From Pseudomonadota bacterium (GTDB lineage: Bacteria; Desulfobacterota; Binatia; UBA9968), in assembly GCA_021324155.1 (NCBI GenBank), contig JAJPJQ010000046.1, forward strand, positions 1 through 62,730: DNA of 62,730 nt. The letters are read 5' to 3'. Below the pieces are notes generated by a model that was given only the letters and a program-made list of their open reading frames with translations, was not told the origin of the DNA and ran no database searches. Position numbers and translations under genes: made by a program. Within the stretch, counting starts at the first letter, position 1, and every line of letters starts with the position of its first letter. Shown here piece by piece: positions 48,102-57,920 of the stretch.

Positions 48102-49067
48102 TCAAATTTTTTTTCTCTGCTGATTGCCTGCCGGAGAGAGTCGGTTGCCGATTTTTTCGTACAGCACTCCGTAGCGTATGCCCTGATCGCTGACGATCGC
48201 TTCGTCGACGCCGAAGAGATTCAGAATCCTCTCGATCAAAAGCGCGCCCGCGAGAATGACATCGGCGCGCATCGGCTCGAGGCCGGCGATTTGCTTGCGC
48301 TCGGCGACGGTCTTCGCTTGATACAGCGCCGCCTGGCGCTCGATCTCGGCGCGGCGCAAGCGGGAGCCGTGCACCTCGCTGTGCGAATAATGGCGCAGCC
48401 CCTTTTGCACTGCAGCCATCGTGGTGAAGGTTCCGGCGATGCCGACCATTACGGGAGCCGATATCTTTCCGCCCCAGTCGGCCTGCAACTTTCCGAGCGA
48501 TTGATCCACGGCCGCGACGAGGCGAGCGGATTCATCCGGCGAGACCGGATCGCTGCGGAAGTGACGCTCGGTCAGGCGCACGGCGCCGACATCGATGCTG
48601 GCCCAGCCCTGGAGCTTGCCGTCGCGCGCCCAGATGAATTCGGTGCTGCCGCCGCCCACGTCCACGACGAGCACCTGCGAGGCGTCGATATTCAGCCCTT
48701 TACGTACCGACAGATAGGAATACGCCGCCTCTTCCGCTCCCGAGAGAACCCGCAGGTCGACTTTCAACTCGCGCTTCAGCCGCTCGATGAAAGTTTTGGC
48801 GTTAACAGCGTCACGCAGCGCGCTGGTGCCGACTGCCACGACTTCGTCCACGCCGCACTGCCGGCATTCGCGCATGTATTCGCGCAGCACCGCCATCGCG
48901 CGCTCCATCCCCGCGCCCGACAGCGAGCGCGTTTGGTCGACGCCTTGGCCGAGTCGCGGGATTTCGCTGCGATCATTGAGGACAGTGAAGGAGCCGTCGG
49001 CAGCGACGTCGGCGACCAGCATCAGGATCGTGTTCGTTCCGACGTCGATGGCAGCGAATTTGGACAT
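48102..49067 (-). CDS. Ppx/GppA family exopolyphosphatase
   Basis: A 321-residue sugar-kinase/Hsp70-fold phosphatase of the Ppx/GppA family. Residues 1-20 (FAAIDVGTNTILMLVADV) and VLVVDVGGGSTEFIW are the phosphate-1 and phosphate-2 loops. It acts on polyphosphate or pppGpp; the short length, lacking the C-terminal HD domain, fits a polyphosphatase. It lies downstream of trmFO, with a 52-base gap. Confidence 0.88.
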   Translation of the reverse strand: MSKFAAIDVGTNTILMLVADVAADGSFTVLNDRSEIPRLGQGVDQTRSLSGAGMERAMAVLREYMRECRQCGVDEVVAVGTSALRDAVNAKTFIERLKRELKVDLRVLSGAEEAAYSYLSVRKGLNIDASQVLVVDVGGGSTEFIWARDGKLQGWASIDVGAVRLTERHFRSDPVSPDESARLVAAVDQSLGKLQADWGGKISAPVMVGIAGTFTTMAAVQKGLRHYSHSEVHGSRLRRAEIERQAALYQAKTVAERKQIAGLEPMRADVILAGALLIERILNLFGVDEAIVSDQGIRYGVLYEKIGNRLSPAGNQQRKKI

Positions 49068-49119
49068 AACGAGAAACAGTTACCCGTTTCACGTGTCCGG
49101 ATGCAAGTCGAGAATATAC

Positions 49120-50469
49120 CTAATGGCTTTGAACTTTCAGGGCGGGAGACGGGCCGCGCTGCTCGCCGATTGCCGCGAGCCAGATTTCGATATCGGCGAG
49201 CGCCCGCTCGACCATGAGCTCTTTTTTTATTTTCTTCGGCGGTGCTGGCGAGAGCGGCGGCAAAATGCCGAAATTCACATTCATGGGCTGGAAGTCTTTG
49301 CGCTCCGGATCGGTAATGTAAGCGAGCAGCGACCCCAAAGCCGTCGTCGCGGGCGGGGCGACGGCGCGCTCGCGGCGCACAAGACGCGCGGCATTGATGC
49401 CGGCGAGAAGACCCGAGGCCGCCGATTCGATGTAGCCCTCGACGCCGGTGATCTGTCCGGCGAAGAAGATATGCTGTCGCGCGCGCCATTGCAGCGTCGG
49501 GCGCAGCTGGCGCGGCGCGTCGATGAACGTGTTGCGGTGAAGGCTGCCGAAGCGGACGAACTCCGCGTGCGCCAAGCCCGGAACGAGCGCGAAGACGCGC
49601 TTCTGCTCGGGATAGGTCATCTTCGTCTGGAATCCGACCATGTTGTAAAGCGTCCGCTCGCGGTTCTCCTGGCGCAGCTGGACGACGGCGAAAGGCCTTT
49701 TCCCCGAGCGCGGATCGGTGAGACCGGTCGGCCGCATCGGTCCGAAGGCCAGCGTCTCGCGCCCGCGCCGCGCCATCTCCTCGATCGGCAGACATCCCTC
49801 GAAGTAGCGCAAGTCCTCGAAATCGTGCGCCGGCACTTTTTCCGCCGCGAGCAGCGCGTCGATAAACGCTTCGTACTCCTCGCGCGTGAACGGCAGGTTG
49901 ATGTAGTCGTCACCGCCGCGGTCATAGCGCGAAGCCGAAAAGGCGATCGACCTATCGATCGACTCGGCCGTGACGATCGGCGAGATGGCATCATAATAAT
50001 AGAGCTGGCGCGCACCCAGCATCGATTCGAGCGAGCGCGACAGCGCCGGCGAAGTCAGCGGACCGGAAGCGACGATGGTCACGCCGTCGGCGGGAACGGC
50101 TTCTAACTCGGCGCGGATAATTTTGACTCCCGGCAGCGACTCGACCTCCGCAGTGACGGCGGCGGCGAAGCGATCGCGGTCGACGGCGAGCGCGCTGCCG
50201 GCCGGCACGCGGCACGCTTCGGCGGTCCGGATGATCAGCGAATCGAGCCGCCGCATCTCCTCTTTCAAGAGGCCGGCGGCGTTGGTCAGCGACGCGGAGC
50301 GTAACGAGTTGCTGCACACGAGCTCAGCGAGATCCGCGGTCGCATGCGCCTCCGTCGCGCGCTGCGGGCGCATCTCATAAAGCTCGACGCCGACGCCGCG
50401 GCGCGCGAGCTGCCAGGCAGCCTCTGCGCCGGCCAGGCCGCCGCCGATGATAACCACGGGACGTGTCAT
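49120..50469 (-). CDS. trmFO: Methylenetetrahydrofolate-tRNA-(uracil-54-C5)-methyltransferase TrmFO
   Basis: A 449-residue FAD enzyme that makes ribothymidine-54 in tRNA with methylene-tetrahydrofolate. It has an N-terminal Rossmann motif ([20 protein letters not shown]), LVCSNSLRS, the Cys in [16 protein letters not shown] and the [14 protein letters not shown]-like C-terminal motif ([20 protein letters not shown]). dprA-topA-trmFO order, as here, is widely conserved. Confidence 0.95.
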   Translation of the reverse strand: MTRPVVIIGGGLAGAEAAWQLARRGVGVELYEMRPQRATEAHATADLAELVCSNSLRSASLTNAAGLLKEEMRRLDSLIIRTAEACRVPAGSALAVDRDRFAAAVTAEVESLPGVKIIRAELEAVPADGVTIVASGPLTSPALSRSLESMLGARQLYYYDAISPIVTAESIDRSIAFSASRYDRGGDDYINLPFTREEYEAFIDALLAAEKVPAHDFEDLRYFEGCLPIEEMARRGRETLAFGPMRPTGLTDPRSGKRPFAVVQLRQENRERTLYNMVGFQTKMTYPEQKRVFALVPGLAHAEFVRFGSLHRNTFIDAPRQLRPTLQWRARQHIFFAGQITGVEGYIESAASGLLAGINAARLVRRERAVAPPATTALGSLLAYITDPERKDFQPMNVNFGILPPLSPAPPKKIKKELMVERALADIEIWLAAIGEQRGPSPALKVQSH

Positions 50470-50545
50470 GTGAGAATATGAAAAGGGAAAATGACGATGC
50501 CGTCAAGGCAAAAGAAAAAAGGCGAAAAGCCGGAACTTTTTACTT

Positions 50546-52855
50546 TTAACTTTTGACTTGCGCCTCAATGTGTTCGACCGGCGCGTCTTCGATTTTGAGC
50601 TTGTAGCCGCATTCTTTTTTGTGGCATTGGCGCACGCGGCCCGCGCGCTTGGTGATCTTCTCGACGGTGATGGGAAAGCCGCATTGCGGGCAGGCTTCGG
50701 CGACCGGCTTGTCCCAAACCGCGAACTTGCAATCGGGGTAGCGCTCGCAGCTGTAGAACAATTTCCCGCGCCGCGATTTTCTTTGCTGCAGGCTCCCCTG
50801 CTTGCATTCCGGGCATTGCACGCCCGTGTCGATGGGCTTCTCGAGGCCGCGGATGTTCTTGCATTCGGGGTAGCCGCTGCAACCGAGGAACCGTCCGTAC
50901 TTGCCCCAGCGCAGCACCATCGGCCGGCCGCACTGCTCACAGGTTTCGTTGATCTCTTCTTCCTTGGCGGCCTCGATCTCGCCGTTCTCGCCGCGCGTGA
51001 AGTTTTTGGTATTTTTGCACTCGGGATACTGCGGGCAGGCGAGGAACTCGCCGTTGCGGCCCCATTTGATCACCATATTCGAGCCGCACTTCTCGCACGC
51101 GATGTCGGTCGGCACCTCCTGCCGCTTGACGTCGCGCATCTCCTTATCGGCCTTCTTGAGGTCTTTTGAAAAGGAGCTGTAGAAGCGCTTCATCGCCTTC
51201 TGCCAGTCCTGCTTCCCCTCCTCGACCTTGTCGAGCACGTCCTCCATGCCGGCGGTGAACTTGACGTTGAGAATATCCGGAAAAGCGTCGACGAGCAGAT
51301 CGGTAACCAGAAAACCGAGCTCGGTCGGCGCGAGCGTGCGCCGCTCGTCGAGCGATATGTACTCGCGGTTCAGGATATTCGAGACGATGCTCGCGTACGT
51401 CGACGGCCGGCCGATGCCGTCCTCCTCCAGCTCTTTGATCAGCGTCGCCTGCGTGAAGCGCGGCGGCGGCTGCGTGAAGTGCTGGCGCGGCTCGAGGCCG
51501 AGCAGCTTCAGCGTATCGCCGGGCCTGAGGTCGGGCAGCGTCGCGTCCTGTTCGTCGTCGCCGTCGTCGCGGCCTTCAGTGTAGACGCGAATGAACCCGT
51601 CGAACTTGAGCTGCTGTCCGGTGGCGCGAAACAAGGCGTCGCCGACCTGGATGTCGAAGCCGGTCTGATCGTAGACCGCAGGACCCATCTGGCTCGCGAC
51701 GAAGCGCGCCCAAATGAGCGAGTAGAGCGCGAAATCCTCGCGCCTGAGGAAGCGGCGGACGCGCTCCGGCGGATAATCCATCGACGTCGGGCGGATCGCC
51801 TCGTGCGCGTCCTGCACGCTTTTCTTCGAGCGGTAGACGTTGGGCTTCTCCGGCACATACGACTTGCCGTACTGTCCCTCGACGAAGCGGCGCACATCGT
51901 TGATCGCGTCGTTCGAGACGCGCGTCGAATCGGTCCGCATGTACGTGATGAGGCCGACCGAGCCTTCGTCACCGAGCTCGACGCCTTCGTAGAGACGCTG
52001 GGCAATCTGCATCGTGCGCTGCGGCTGGAAGCCGAGCTTGCGCGACGCCTCCTGCTGGAGCTTGCTCGTGATGAACGGCGGCGTGGGGAAACGCCGGCGC
52101 TCTTTTTTCTCGACGTCGGTGATCGTCCACGATTTGCTTTCGAGCCCCGAGGTGATCTCGCGCATCGCCGCTTCGTTTTCGATGCGCTTGTCCTTGTTGT
52201 CGATTTTGTCGCCGCGCCACTGCGTCAGCCGCGCCGTGAAGGCAGGCGGCAGACGCCCTTCGAGATTCGCCGTAAGCGACCAGTACTCGACCGGCACGAA
52301 CGCCTTGATCTCGCGCTCGCGCTCGCACACGAGCCGCACGGCGACCGACTGCACGCGGCCGGCGCTCAAGCCGCGGCGCACTTTCTTCCACAGGATCGGA
52401 CTGATCTGATAGCCGACGAGACGGTCGAGGATGCGGCGAGCGATCTGCGCTTCGAACTTCTGCTTGTCGAGCTTCTTCGGGTTGGCGATCGCGTCCTGTA
52501 CGGCCTTGCGCGTGATCTCGTTGATCAGCACACGGTGGATGCGGAAATGGTTTTTCCCGAGCTGATCGGCGATGTGCCAAGCGATCGCCTCGCCCTCGCG
52601 ATCGGGGTCGGAGGCAAGATAGATATTGTCTTTGCCCTTCGCCGCCGACTTGAGCTCGTCGACAACCTTCTTCTTCCCCTGAATGACGTGGAAATCCGGC
52701 TTAAAGTCTTTCTTGATGTCGACGCCAAGCTTGCTCTTGGGCAGATCGACGATGTGGCCGACTGAAGCCTTTACCTGAAAATCGCGGCCGAGATATTTGC
52801 CGAGCGTCTTCGCCTTTGCGGGCGATTCTACGATGACCAGATTCTTAGCTGCCAT
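50546..52855 (-). CDS. topA: DNA topoisomerase I
   Basis: A 769-residue type IA topoisomerase that relaxes negative supercoils. The Toprim domain has the acidic triad in DPDRE (83-87), the active-site Tyr305 is in GLITYMRTDS, and four C-terminal Cys4 zinc ribbons follow (CEKC, CEQC, CPEC and CPQC knuckles from about 600 on). The last ribbon reads CHKKECGY. The gene lies between dprA and trmFO with gaps of about 45-75 bases. The gap to trmFO holds a T/A-rich degenerate repeat. Confidence 0.95.
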   Translation of the reverse strand: MAAKNLVIVESPAKAKTLGKYLGRDFQVKASVGHIVDLPKSKLGVDIKKDFKPDFHVIQGKKKVVDELKSAAKGKDNIYLASDPDREGEAIAWHIADQLGKNHFRIHRVLINEITRKAVQDAIANPKKLDKQKFEAQIARRILDRLVGYQISPILWKKVRRGLSAGRVQSVAVRLVCEREREIKAFVPVEYWSLTANLEGRLPPAFTARLTQWRGDKIDNKDKRIENEAAMREITSGLESKSWTITDVEKKERRRFPTPPFITSKLQQEASRKLGFQPQRTMQIAQRLYEGVELGDEGSVGLITYMRTDSTRVSNDAINDVRRFVEGQYGKSYVPEKPNVYRSKKSVQDAHEAIRPTSMDYPPERVRRFLRREDFALYSLIWARFVASQMGPAVYDQTGFDIQVGDALFRATGQQLKFDGFIRVYTEGRDDGDDEQDATLPDLRPGDTLKLLGLEPRQHFTQPPPRFTQATLIKELEEDGIGRPSTYASIVSNILNREYISLDERRTLAPTELGFLVTDLLVDAFPDILNVKFTAGMEDVLDKVEEGKQDWQKAMKRFYSSFSKDLKKADKEMRDVKRQEVPTDIACEKCGSNMVIKWGRNGEFLACPQYPECKNTKNFTRGENGEIEAAKEEEINETCEQCGRPMVLRWGKYGRFLGCSGYPECKNIRGLEKPIDTGVQCPECKQGSLQQRKSRRGKLFYSCERYPDCKFAVWDKPVAEACPQCGFPITVEKITKRAGRVRQCHKKECGYKLKIEDAPVEHIEAQVKS

Positions 52856-52901
52856 AAAAATTTAATGAATAATCGCGGGGATTTGTTTTAAGCCCCGGTC
52901 G

Positions 52902-54041
52902 TTACATTACCTGAAATTTTTTTCCCGGCAATTGCCTGAGCAATCCCCGGATCTCGAGATCGAGCAGAATCTCGGAAGTTTTTCCCGGACTGATGCCGCT
53001 CTGCTCGATGATTTCATCGATCTGGCGCGGAGCGCCGGCGACAAGCGCAAATATTTTTTTCGCTTCCGCGCTCAAATCGGCCGGCAACACCGGTTGAGGT
53101 TTCTCCGCCGTCTCGGCTCGCGGAACCAGCTGCGGAGCGATTTCTTCGATGATGTCTTCGACACGCTCGACGAGCTTGGCGCCCTGGCGGATCAAGCGGT
53201 GCGGGCCGCGGCTGCGGCTCGCGCCCGCGGCGCCGGGAACCGCGAAAACCTCGCGGCCCTGTTCGAGCGCCAGCGCCGCCGTGATGAGCGAGCCGCTCTT
53301 CTCGGTGGCCTCGACAACGACGACGCCGACGGCGAAACCGCTGATGATGCGGTTACGCGCCGGAAAATGAAACGAGAGCGGCGGCGTCGCGATCGGCAAC
53401 TCCGAGACGACGGCGCCGCGCTCGCAAATGCGCCGGTAGAGCTTCTCGTTTTCGCGCGGATAAATCACGTCGATGCCGGAGCCCAGGACGGCGATCGTCC
53501 GGCCGCCGGCGTCGAGTGCCGCTTCATGAGCGGCCGCGTCGATGCCGCGCGCCATGCCGCTTACGATCGTAAAGCCGAGCGCGGCGAGTCCGCGACTCAG
53601 CTCGCGCGTCAGGCCGAGCCCGTATTCGCTCGCCGCGCGCGTGCCGACGATTGCGACCGCGCGCTCGTCGCTGCCCGCGAGCTCGCCTTTGACGTAGAGA
53701 AACGGCGGCGGATCGGCGATCGCCTTCAGCCGCGCTGGGTACAACGGGCTGCTATAGGGCACGATGCTCGCACCCGCCGCGGCGGCGCGCGTCAGCTCTT
53801 TTTGGATCTCGTCCCATTCCGAAAAGCGCAGCAGTCCTTCGGCAACTGGCCGGTCGAGTCCCGGAACTCTCGCGAGCGTTTCCGCGGGAGCGGACAGCGC
53901 GCGGATCGGATCGTCGAAAAAATCCGCCAGCTTTTTGAACGTCGTCGGCCCGAGACCGCGAACGCGCGCGAGCGCGAGCCACGGCGCGGCCGCGCTCGCA
54001 TGCGGCGCCGAAGACGCCGCGATGTCGGCGATTGTCTCCAT
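52902..54041 (-). CDS. dprA: DNA-processing protein DprA (Smf)
   Basis: A 379-residue protein that loads RecA on incoming single-stranded DNA during transformation. A SAM/HhH-like N-terminal part (LARVRGLGPTTFKKLADFF) precedes the Rossmann-like DprA domain (VAIVGTRAASEYGLGLTRELSRGLA, GGRTIAVLGSGIDVIYPREN, GSLITAALALEQGREVFAVPG) and a C-terminal winged helix (IDEIIEQSGISPGKTSEILLDLEIRGLL). The ATG at 54041 is chosen because the open frame upstream is not conserved in character. The downstream gene is topA. Confidence 0.93.
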   Translation of the reverse strand: METIADIAASSAPHASAAAPWLALARVRGLGPTTFKKLADFFDDPIRALSAPAETLARVPGLDRPVAEGLLRFSEWDEIQKELTRAAAAGASIVPYSSPLYPARLKAIADPPPFLYVKGELAGSDERAVAIVGTRAASEYGLGLTRELSRGLAALGFTIVSGMARGIDAAAHEAALDAGGRTIAVLGSGIDVIYPRENEKLYRRICERGAVVSELPIATPPLSFHFPARNRIISGFAVGVVVVEATEKSGSLITAALALEQGREVFAVPGAAGASRSRGPHRLIRQGAKLVERVEDIIEEIAPQLVPRAETAEKPQPVLPADLSAEAKKIFALVAGAPRQIDEIIEQSGISPGKTSEILLDLEIRGLLRQLPGKKFQVM

Positions 54042-54229
54042 TTTACCTTGCCCGCGTGTACCGGAGATGCCGGCCGCCGAGCACAGCCTTATAATGGTAT
54101 GCGAAAAACGCGCCAAATTCCAGCCGCGGCCCTCAAGGCTGGCAGGTTGCGTCTAGTGTGACTACGGTGAATTGAGCAATAAGTCAAGATTTCCGCCGAG
54201 ATCGACGGCATTTTTCTCGCCGCTCGCGT

Positions 54230-55675
54230 TCAGGATCGCCTTCGCGATCTTCCGCGGCGTTTCCCGGGATTCAATTTTCGTCTCCTGCTTTGCACATTTG
54301 TGCCTTCTTCGCGCCGCCCGCGGATCACCAATCTCAGCGGCGCGCCTTCGAAACCGAGCGCCTGGCGAAGCTGGTGGACGAGATAGCGCTCGTACGCCGC
54401 GCCGATCCCTTGGGCGAAGTTAACGAAGAGCGCAAACGTCGGCGGGCCGACGGCGATTTGCGTCGCGTAAAAAAACTTGACCGGCTTCCCCTGCGCGAGC
54501 GGAGGCTGATATTGCGCGAAGATCGCGCGCAGCGCCTGGTTCAGCGGCGACGTCGGTATTTTCAGTTTGTAGGCCGCCGCGACGCTCTTGACCGCCGCCA
54601 TCATCTTCCCGACGCCCTGCCCCGTCGCCGCGGAAATGAATTTGACCGGCGCGAAGTCGACGAACGGCAGCTTGCGGTAGACTTCCTGCCGGTACGCGCG
54701 CGGCTCTTTTTTATCCGCCGCGACGGCGTCCCATTTATTGACGGCGAGCACCAGCCCTTTGCCGCGCTCGGCCGCGTAGGCGAGAATCTGCGCGTCCTGG
54801 CTCGTCACGCCCTCGGGGCCGTCGATGATGTAAACGATGACGTCGCCACGGTCGATCGAGCCGAGCGAGCGCACGACGCTGTATTGCTCCAGGCGGTCGG
54901 CGACGCGCGCCTTGCGCCGGATGCCCGCGGTGTCGATCAGCGTGTACGACCTGCCGGCAAATTCGAGCGGCGTATCCAGCGCGTCGCGCGTCGTGCCCGG
55001 CGTCGCGTCGACCACCGAGCGCTCGTAGCCGAGCAGGCGATTCACGAGCGTCGACTTGCCGACGTTCGGCCTGCCGATGACGGCGAGCGCGAGCGGCTTC
55101 GTCTCTTTCTCTGTCGACGTCTCTGTCTCCTCGCCGGGGAACGTTTTGACGACGCGGTCGAGCAGCTCGCCGACGCCGATGCCGTGCTCGGCGGACACGG
55201 CCAGGATTTCCTCGACGCCCAGCGCGTAGAATTCGTAGAGGCCGTTTTCGCGCGCCCGGCTGTCGATCTTGTTGGCGGCGAAGAAAACCGGCTTCGGCAC
55301 CCTACGCAGCAGATCGACGGCTTCGCGGTCGAGCGGGTTGAGACCGGCTTTGCCGTCGAAGAGAAATAGGATCGCGTCCGCCTCTTCGATCGCGAGCCGC
55401 GTCTGCTCCTGTACCTGCTTTTTCAGCGCCGTCTCGGCTGCGGGCTCGAAGCCGCCGGTATCGATGACGAGAAATTTTCTCCCCGACCACTCGGCGGTGC
55501 CGTAGTTGCGGTCCCGCGTCACGCCCGGCAGATCGTGGACGATCGCCTTGCGCTCGCGCGTGAGGCGATTGAAGAGCGTCGACGTGCCGACGTTCGGCCG
55601 TCCGACCAGCGCCAGCACCGGCAGGCGGCGCGGCAACGCCGCGCTCGCAGAAATATTTTCGATCGTCTCGGCCAT
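54230..55675 (-). CDS. der: GTPase Der (EngA) with an altered first P-loop
   Basis: A 481-residue double-GTPase for 50S ribosome assembly. The first G domain begins at about 19, with GRPNVGTST (residues 25-33); the second (about 200-370) has the normal GRPNVGKST. A KH-like domain and a basic tail finish the chain. The invariant P-loop Lys of G domain 1 is Thr31 (codon ACG), a change explained by one base (55584) from AAG. Other G-domain 1 motifs (DTGG, NKID) look normal. The gene overlaps era by one base in a TAATG. Confidence 0.93.
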   Translation of the reverse strand: MAETIENISASAALPRRLPVLALVGRPNVGTSTLFNRLTRERKAIVHDLPGVTRDRNYGTAEWSGRKFLVIDTGGFEPAAETALKKQVQEQTRLAIEEADAILFLFDGKAGLNPLDREAVDLLRRVPKPVFFAANKIDSRARENGLYEFYALGVEEILAVSAEHGIGVGELLDRVVKTFPGEETETSTEKETKPLALAVIGRPNVGKSTLVNRLLGYERSVVDATPGTTRDALDTPLEFAGRSYTLIDTAGIRRKARVADRLEQYSVVRSLGSIDRGDVIVYIIDGPEGVTSQDAQILAYAAERGKGLVLAVNKWDAVAADKKEPRAYRQEVYRKLPFVDFAPVKFISAATGQGVGKMMAAVKSVAAAYKLKIPTSPLNQALRAIFAQYQPPLAQGKPVKFFYATQIAVGPPTFALFVNFAQGIGAAYERYLVHQLRQALGFEGAPLRLVIRGRREEGTNVQSRRRKLNPGKRRGRSRRRS

Positions 55676-56589
55676 TACAATCCCAATTCGTTCAGCGCGT
55701 TCGGGTCCTGCGTCCAGCCGGGGTCGACGCGGATGAACAGCTCGAGGAAAACTTTGCAGGCCAGAATTTTTTCCAGCTCCTCGCGCGCCTGCGTGCCGAT
55801 CTCCTTCAACATCGCGCCGCGCTTGCCGATGAGGATCGGCTTGTGCGTCTCGCGCTCGACGTGAATCGTCGCTTTGACGACGACGAGATTTTTCTCCGTT
55901 TTTTCCGTGAACTCGTCGATCGTCACGGCCGTGCCGTAAGGAATTTCCTCGCGCGTGCGGAGAAAGACTTTCTCGCGCACGATCTCGGCGGCGAGAAAAC
56001 GCTCGGTCTGGTCGGTGATCTCGCCCTCGGTGTAGTAGCGCGGTCCCTCCGGCAGCAGCTTCTCGATGCGATCGAGGGCGAGATCGACGCCATCGCCTTT
56101 GAGCGCGGTGATAGGAATGATCTCCCGCTCCGGCAGGAGCTCGGCCAAGCGCTGCATAACCGGCAGCAGCTTTCCTTTGGCGACGAGATCGATTTTATTC
56201 AGCAGGACGATGACGGGGGCGCCGAGCGGCTTCAGCCGGTCGGCGATCTCCTCATCGTCTTTGCGCAGCCCTTCGCGCGCGTCGACGAGCCACAGAATGC
56301 CGTCCACTTCTCCCAGCGTGTTGAGCGCGACGTCGACCATGCGCCGGTTGATCAGCGAGCGCGCGCGGTGAATACCCGGCGTGTCGAGAAAAATCGTTTG
56401 CGAACTATCGGTCGTGCGTATGCCGGCGATGCGGTTGCGCGTCGTCTGCGGCTTGGGCGAGACGATCGCGATCTTCTGCCCGAGCAGGCGGTTCAGCAGC
56501 GTCGACTTGCCGACGTTCGGCCGCCCGACGATCGCGACGTAGCCCGAGCGATGGCCGGGCGGCGTCTTTGCCGCGTCTTCTGCCGCCAT
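55675..56589 (-). CDS. era: GTPase Era
   Basis: A 304-residue GTPase with an N-terminal G domain (GRPNVGKST, DTPGIH, NKID) and a C-terminal KH domain (HVERETHKPILIGKRGAMLKEIG), as in Era, which binds the 3' end of 16S rRNA during 30S assembly. The P-loop is canonical, unlike that of the adjacent der. Translational coupling to der through the one-base overlap is likely. Confidence 0.95.
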   Translation of the reverse strand: MAAEDAAKTPPGHRSGYVAIVGRPNVGKSTLLNRLLGQKIAIVSPKPQTTRNRIAGIRTTDSSQTIFLDTPGIHRARSLINRRMVDVALNTLGEVDGILWLVDAREGLRKDDEEIADRLKPLGAPVIVLLNKIDLVAKGKLLPVMQRLAELLPEREIIPITALKGDGVDLALDRIEKLLPEGPRYYTEGEITDQTERFLAAEIVREKVFLRTREEIPYGTAVTIDEFTEKTEKNLVVVKATIHVERETHKPILIGKRGAMLKEIGTQAREELEKILACKVFLELFIRVDPGWTQDPNALNELGL

Positions 56590-56595
56590 AATTTG

Positions 56596-56943
56596 CTATC
56601 CGCGAAAGATGAAATACGCCGCGCCGACAAGGCACAGCCCCGCCCAGAGATAATCGAGCTTGATCGGCTGCTGCATGTAAAATACCGCGAACGGCGCGAA
56701 AACTGCGAGCGTTATGACTTCCTGCATAATTTTCAACTGCGCGAGACTGAGCTCGGTGTAGCCCATGCGGTTCGCCGGCACCTGGAGCAGGTATTCGAAC
56801 AGCGCGATGCTCCAGCTCACGAGCGCGGCGACATACCACGCCCTGTCCTGCAAATTTTTCAGATGCGCGTACCACGCGAAGGTCATGAAGATATTCGAGC
56901 AGACGAGCAGAAACGATGTTTGCACGATCGCGGGCATCTTCAC
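56596..56943 (-). CDS. DMT-like small membrane protein (DUF486)
   Basis: A 115-residue protein of four helices with TFAWYAHLKN, SWSIALFEYLLQVPANR and ELSLAQLKIMQEVITL, the DUF486 pattern, which is distantly related to small multidrug-resistance proteins. Function unknown. The gap to era is 6 bases and to the upstream gene 6 bases, so it is within an operon. Confidence 0.88.
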   Translation of the reverse strand: MKMPAIVQTSFLLVCSNIFMTFAWYAHLKNLQDRAWYVAALVSWSIALFEYLLQVPANRMGYTELSLAQLKIMQEVITLAVFAPFAVFYMQQPIKLDYLWAGLCLVGAAYFIFRG

Positions 56944-56949
56944 CTCAAT

Positions 56950-57291
56950 CTATTTCTTGAAGGCGTTTAGATTGACGCCGAGCTTGTCGCCGAGCCAGAG
57001 CGAGCGGTCAAGGTGATCGCCCTTGCCCTCGCCGGTCTCGGGGTGCACGAGGACGTCGAGCCCTTCGCGGTTGAGCATGAGCCACGGCACGACTTTCTCG
57101 AATTCCTCGGGAGCGAACAGCGCCTGATACATCGGTTTCAGATGCGGCCCGACGAGCTCGTCGTGCCAGCTGCCGAGCTTGACGTTGAACTCCGCGAGTC
57201 CTTCGCGCACGCGCGCAGCGATGGATTTGGTCTCCGGCGTATAATAAATATGTGCGTGATAGCCCCGAATATCCGCGATCGGCCGCGCCAT
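56950..57291 (-). CDS. DOPA 4,5-dioxygenase family protein
   Basis: A 113-residue protein with IRGYHAHIYYTPETKS and VHPETGEGKGDHLDRSLWLG, the two His-rich motifs of the DOPA dioxygenase family (PF08883), an extradiol ring-cleavage fold. In fungi and plants the family acts in betalain synthesis; bacterial substrates are not known. I start at the second Met (57291). It lies in the operon-like run from 59280 to 54230. Confidence 0.85.
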   Translation of the reverse strand: MARPIADIRGYHAHIYYTPETKSIAARVREGLAEFNVKLGSWHDELVGPHLKPMYQALFAPEEFEKVVPWLMLNREGLDVLVHPETGEGKGDHLDRSLWLGDKLGVNLNAFKK

Positions 57292-57347
57292 AATCACCTC
57301 CGCTGCTCGGAAATAATGCTAAGTTCGATTCGGCCAAGAAGCAAGGT

Positions 57348-57920
57348 CTATATTTCGTCGCGGCGAAAGCAGCCGACCACATGGTCGTTCACCATGCCGG
57401 TCGCCTGCATGTGCGCGTAGCAGATCGTCGAGCCGACGAACGTAAAGCCGCGGCGCTTGAGCTCGCCGCTCATCGCGTCGGACTCCGGTGTGCGCGCCGG
57501 AATATCCTTTACGGTGCGAAAGCGGTTGCGCTTCGTCTTTCCGCCGGTGAACTGCCAGATGAAGCGGTCGAACGTGCCGAATTCTTTTTGCACGGCGAGA
57601 AAAGCCCGCGCGTTCGTGACCGCCGCCGCGATCTTCAGCCGGTTGCGGATGATGCCGGGATCGGCGAGCAGCTTCTTGATTTTCGCCGCGTCGTAGCGCG
57701 CGACCTTCGCGGGGTCGAAGCGGTCGAACGCGCGCCGGTAATTCTCGCGCTTCTTGAGCACCGTCTCCCAGCTGAGGCCGGCCTGCGCGCCTTCAAGAAC
57801 GAGAAACTCGAACAGCGCCCGGTCGTCGTGGAGCGGCACGCCCCATTCGTTGTCGTGGTAGGCGATGAGAATGTCGGATTTCGCCCAGAAACAGCGGCGG
57901 CGCTGTGGCGGAGCTTTCAA
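57348..57920 (-). CDS. tag: DNA-3-methyladenine glycosylase I
   Basis: A 190-residue base-excision enzyme for 3-methyladenine. The zinc and base-pocket residues are visible: RRCFWAKSD (Cys10), YHDNEWGVPLHDDRALFEFL, and the C-terminal HMQATGMVNDHVVGCFRR that carries the metal His and Cys. The length is close to E. coli Tag (187). The ATG overlaps the stop of the upstream NAD(P)H:FMN reductase gene by 4 bases. Confidence 0.94.
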   Translation of the reverse strand: MKAPPQRRRCFWAKSDILIAYHDNEWGVPLHDDRALFEFLVLEGAQAGLSWETVLKKRENYRRAFDRFDPAKVARYDAAKIKKLLADPGIIRNRLKIAAAVTNARAFLAVQKEFGTFDRFIWQFTGGKTKRNRFRTVKDIPARTPESDAMSGELKRRGFTFVGSTICYAHMQATGMVNDHVVGCFRRDEI

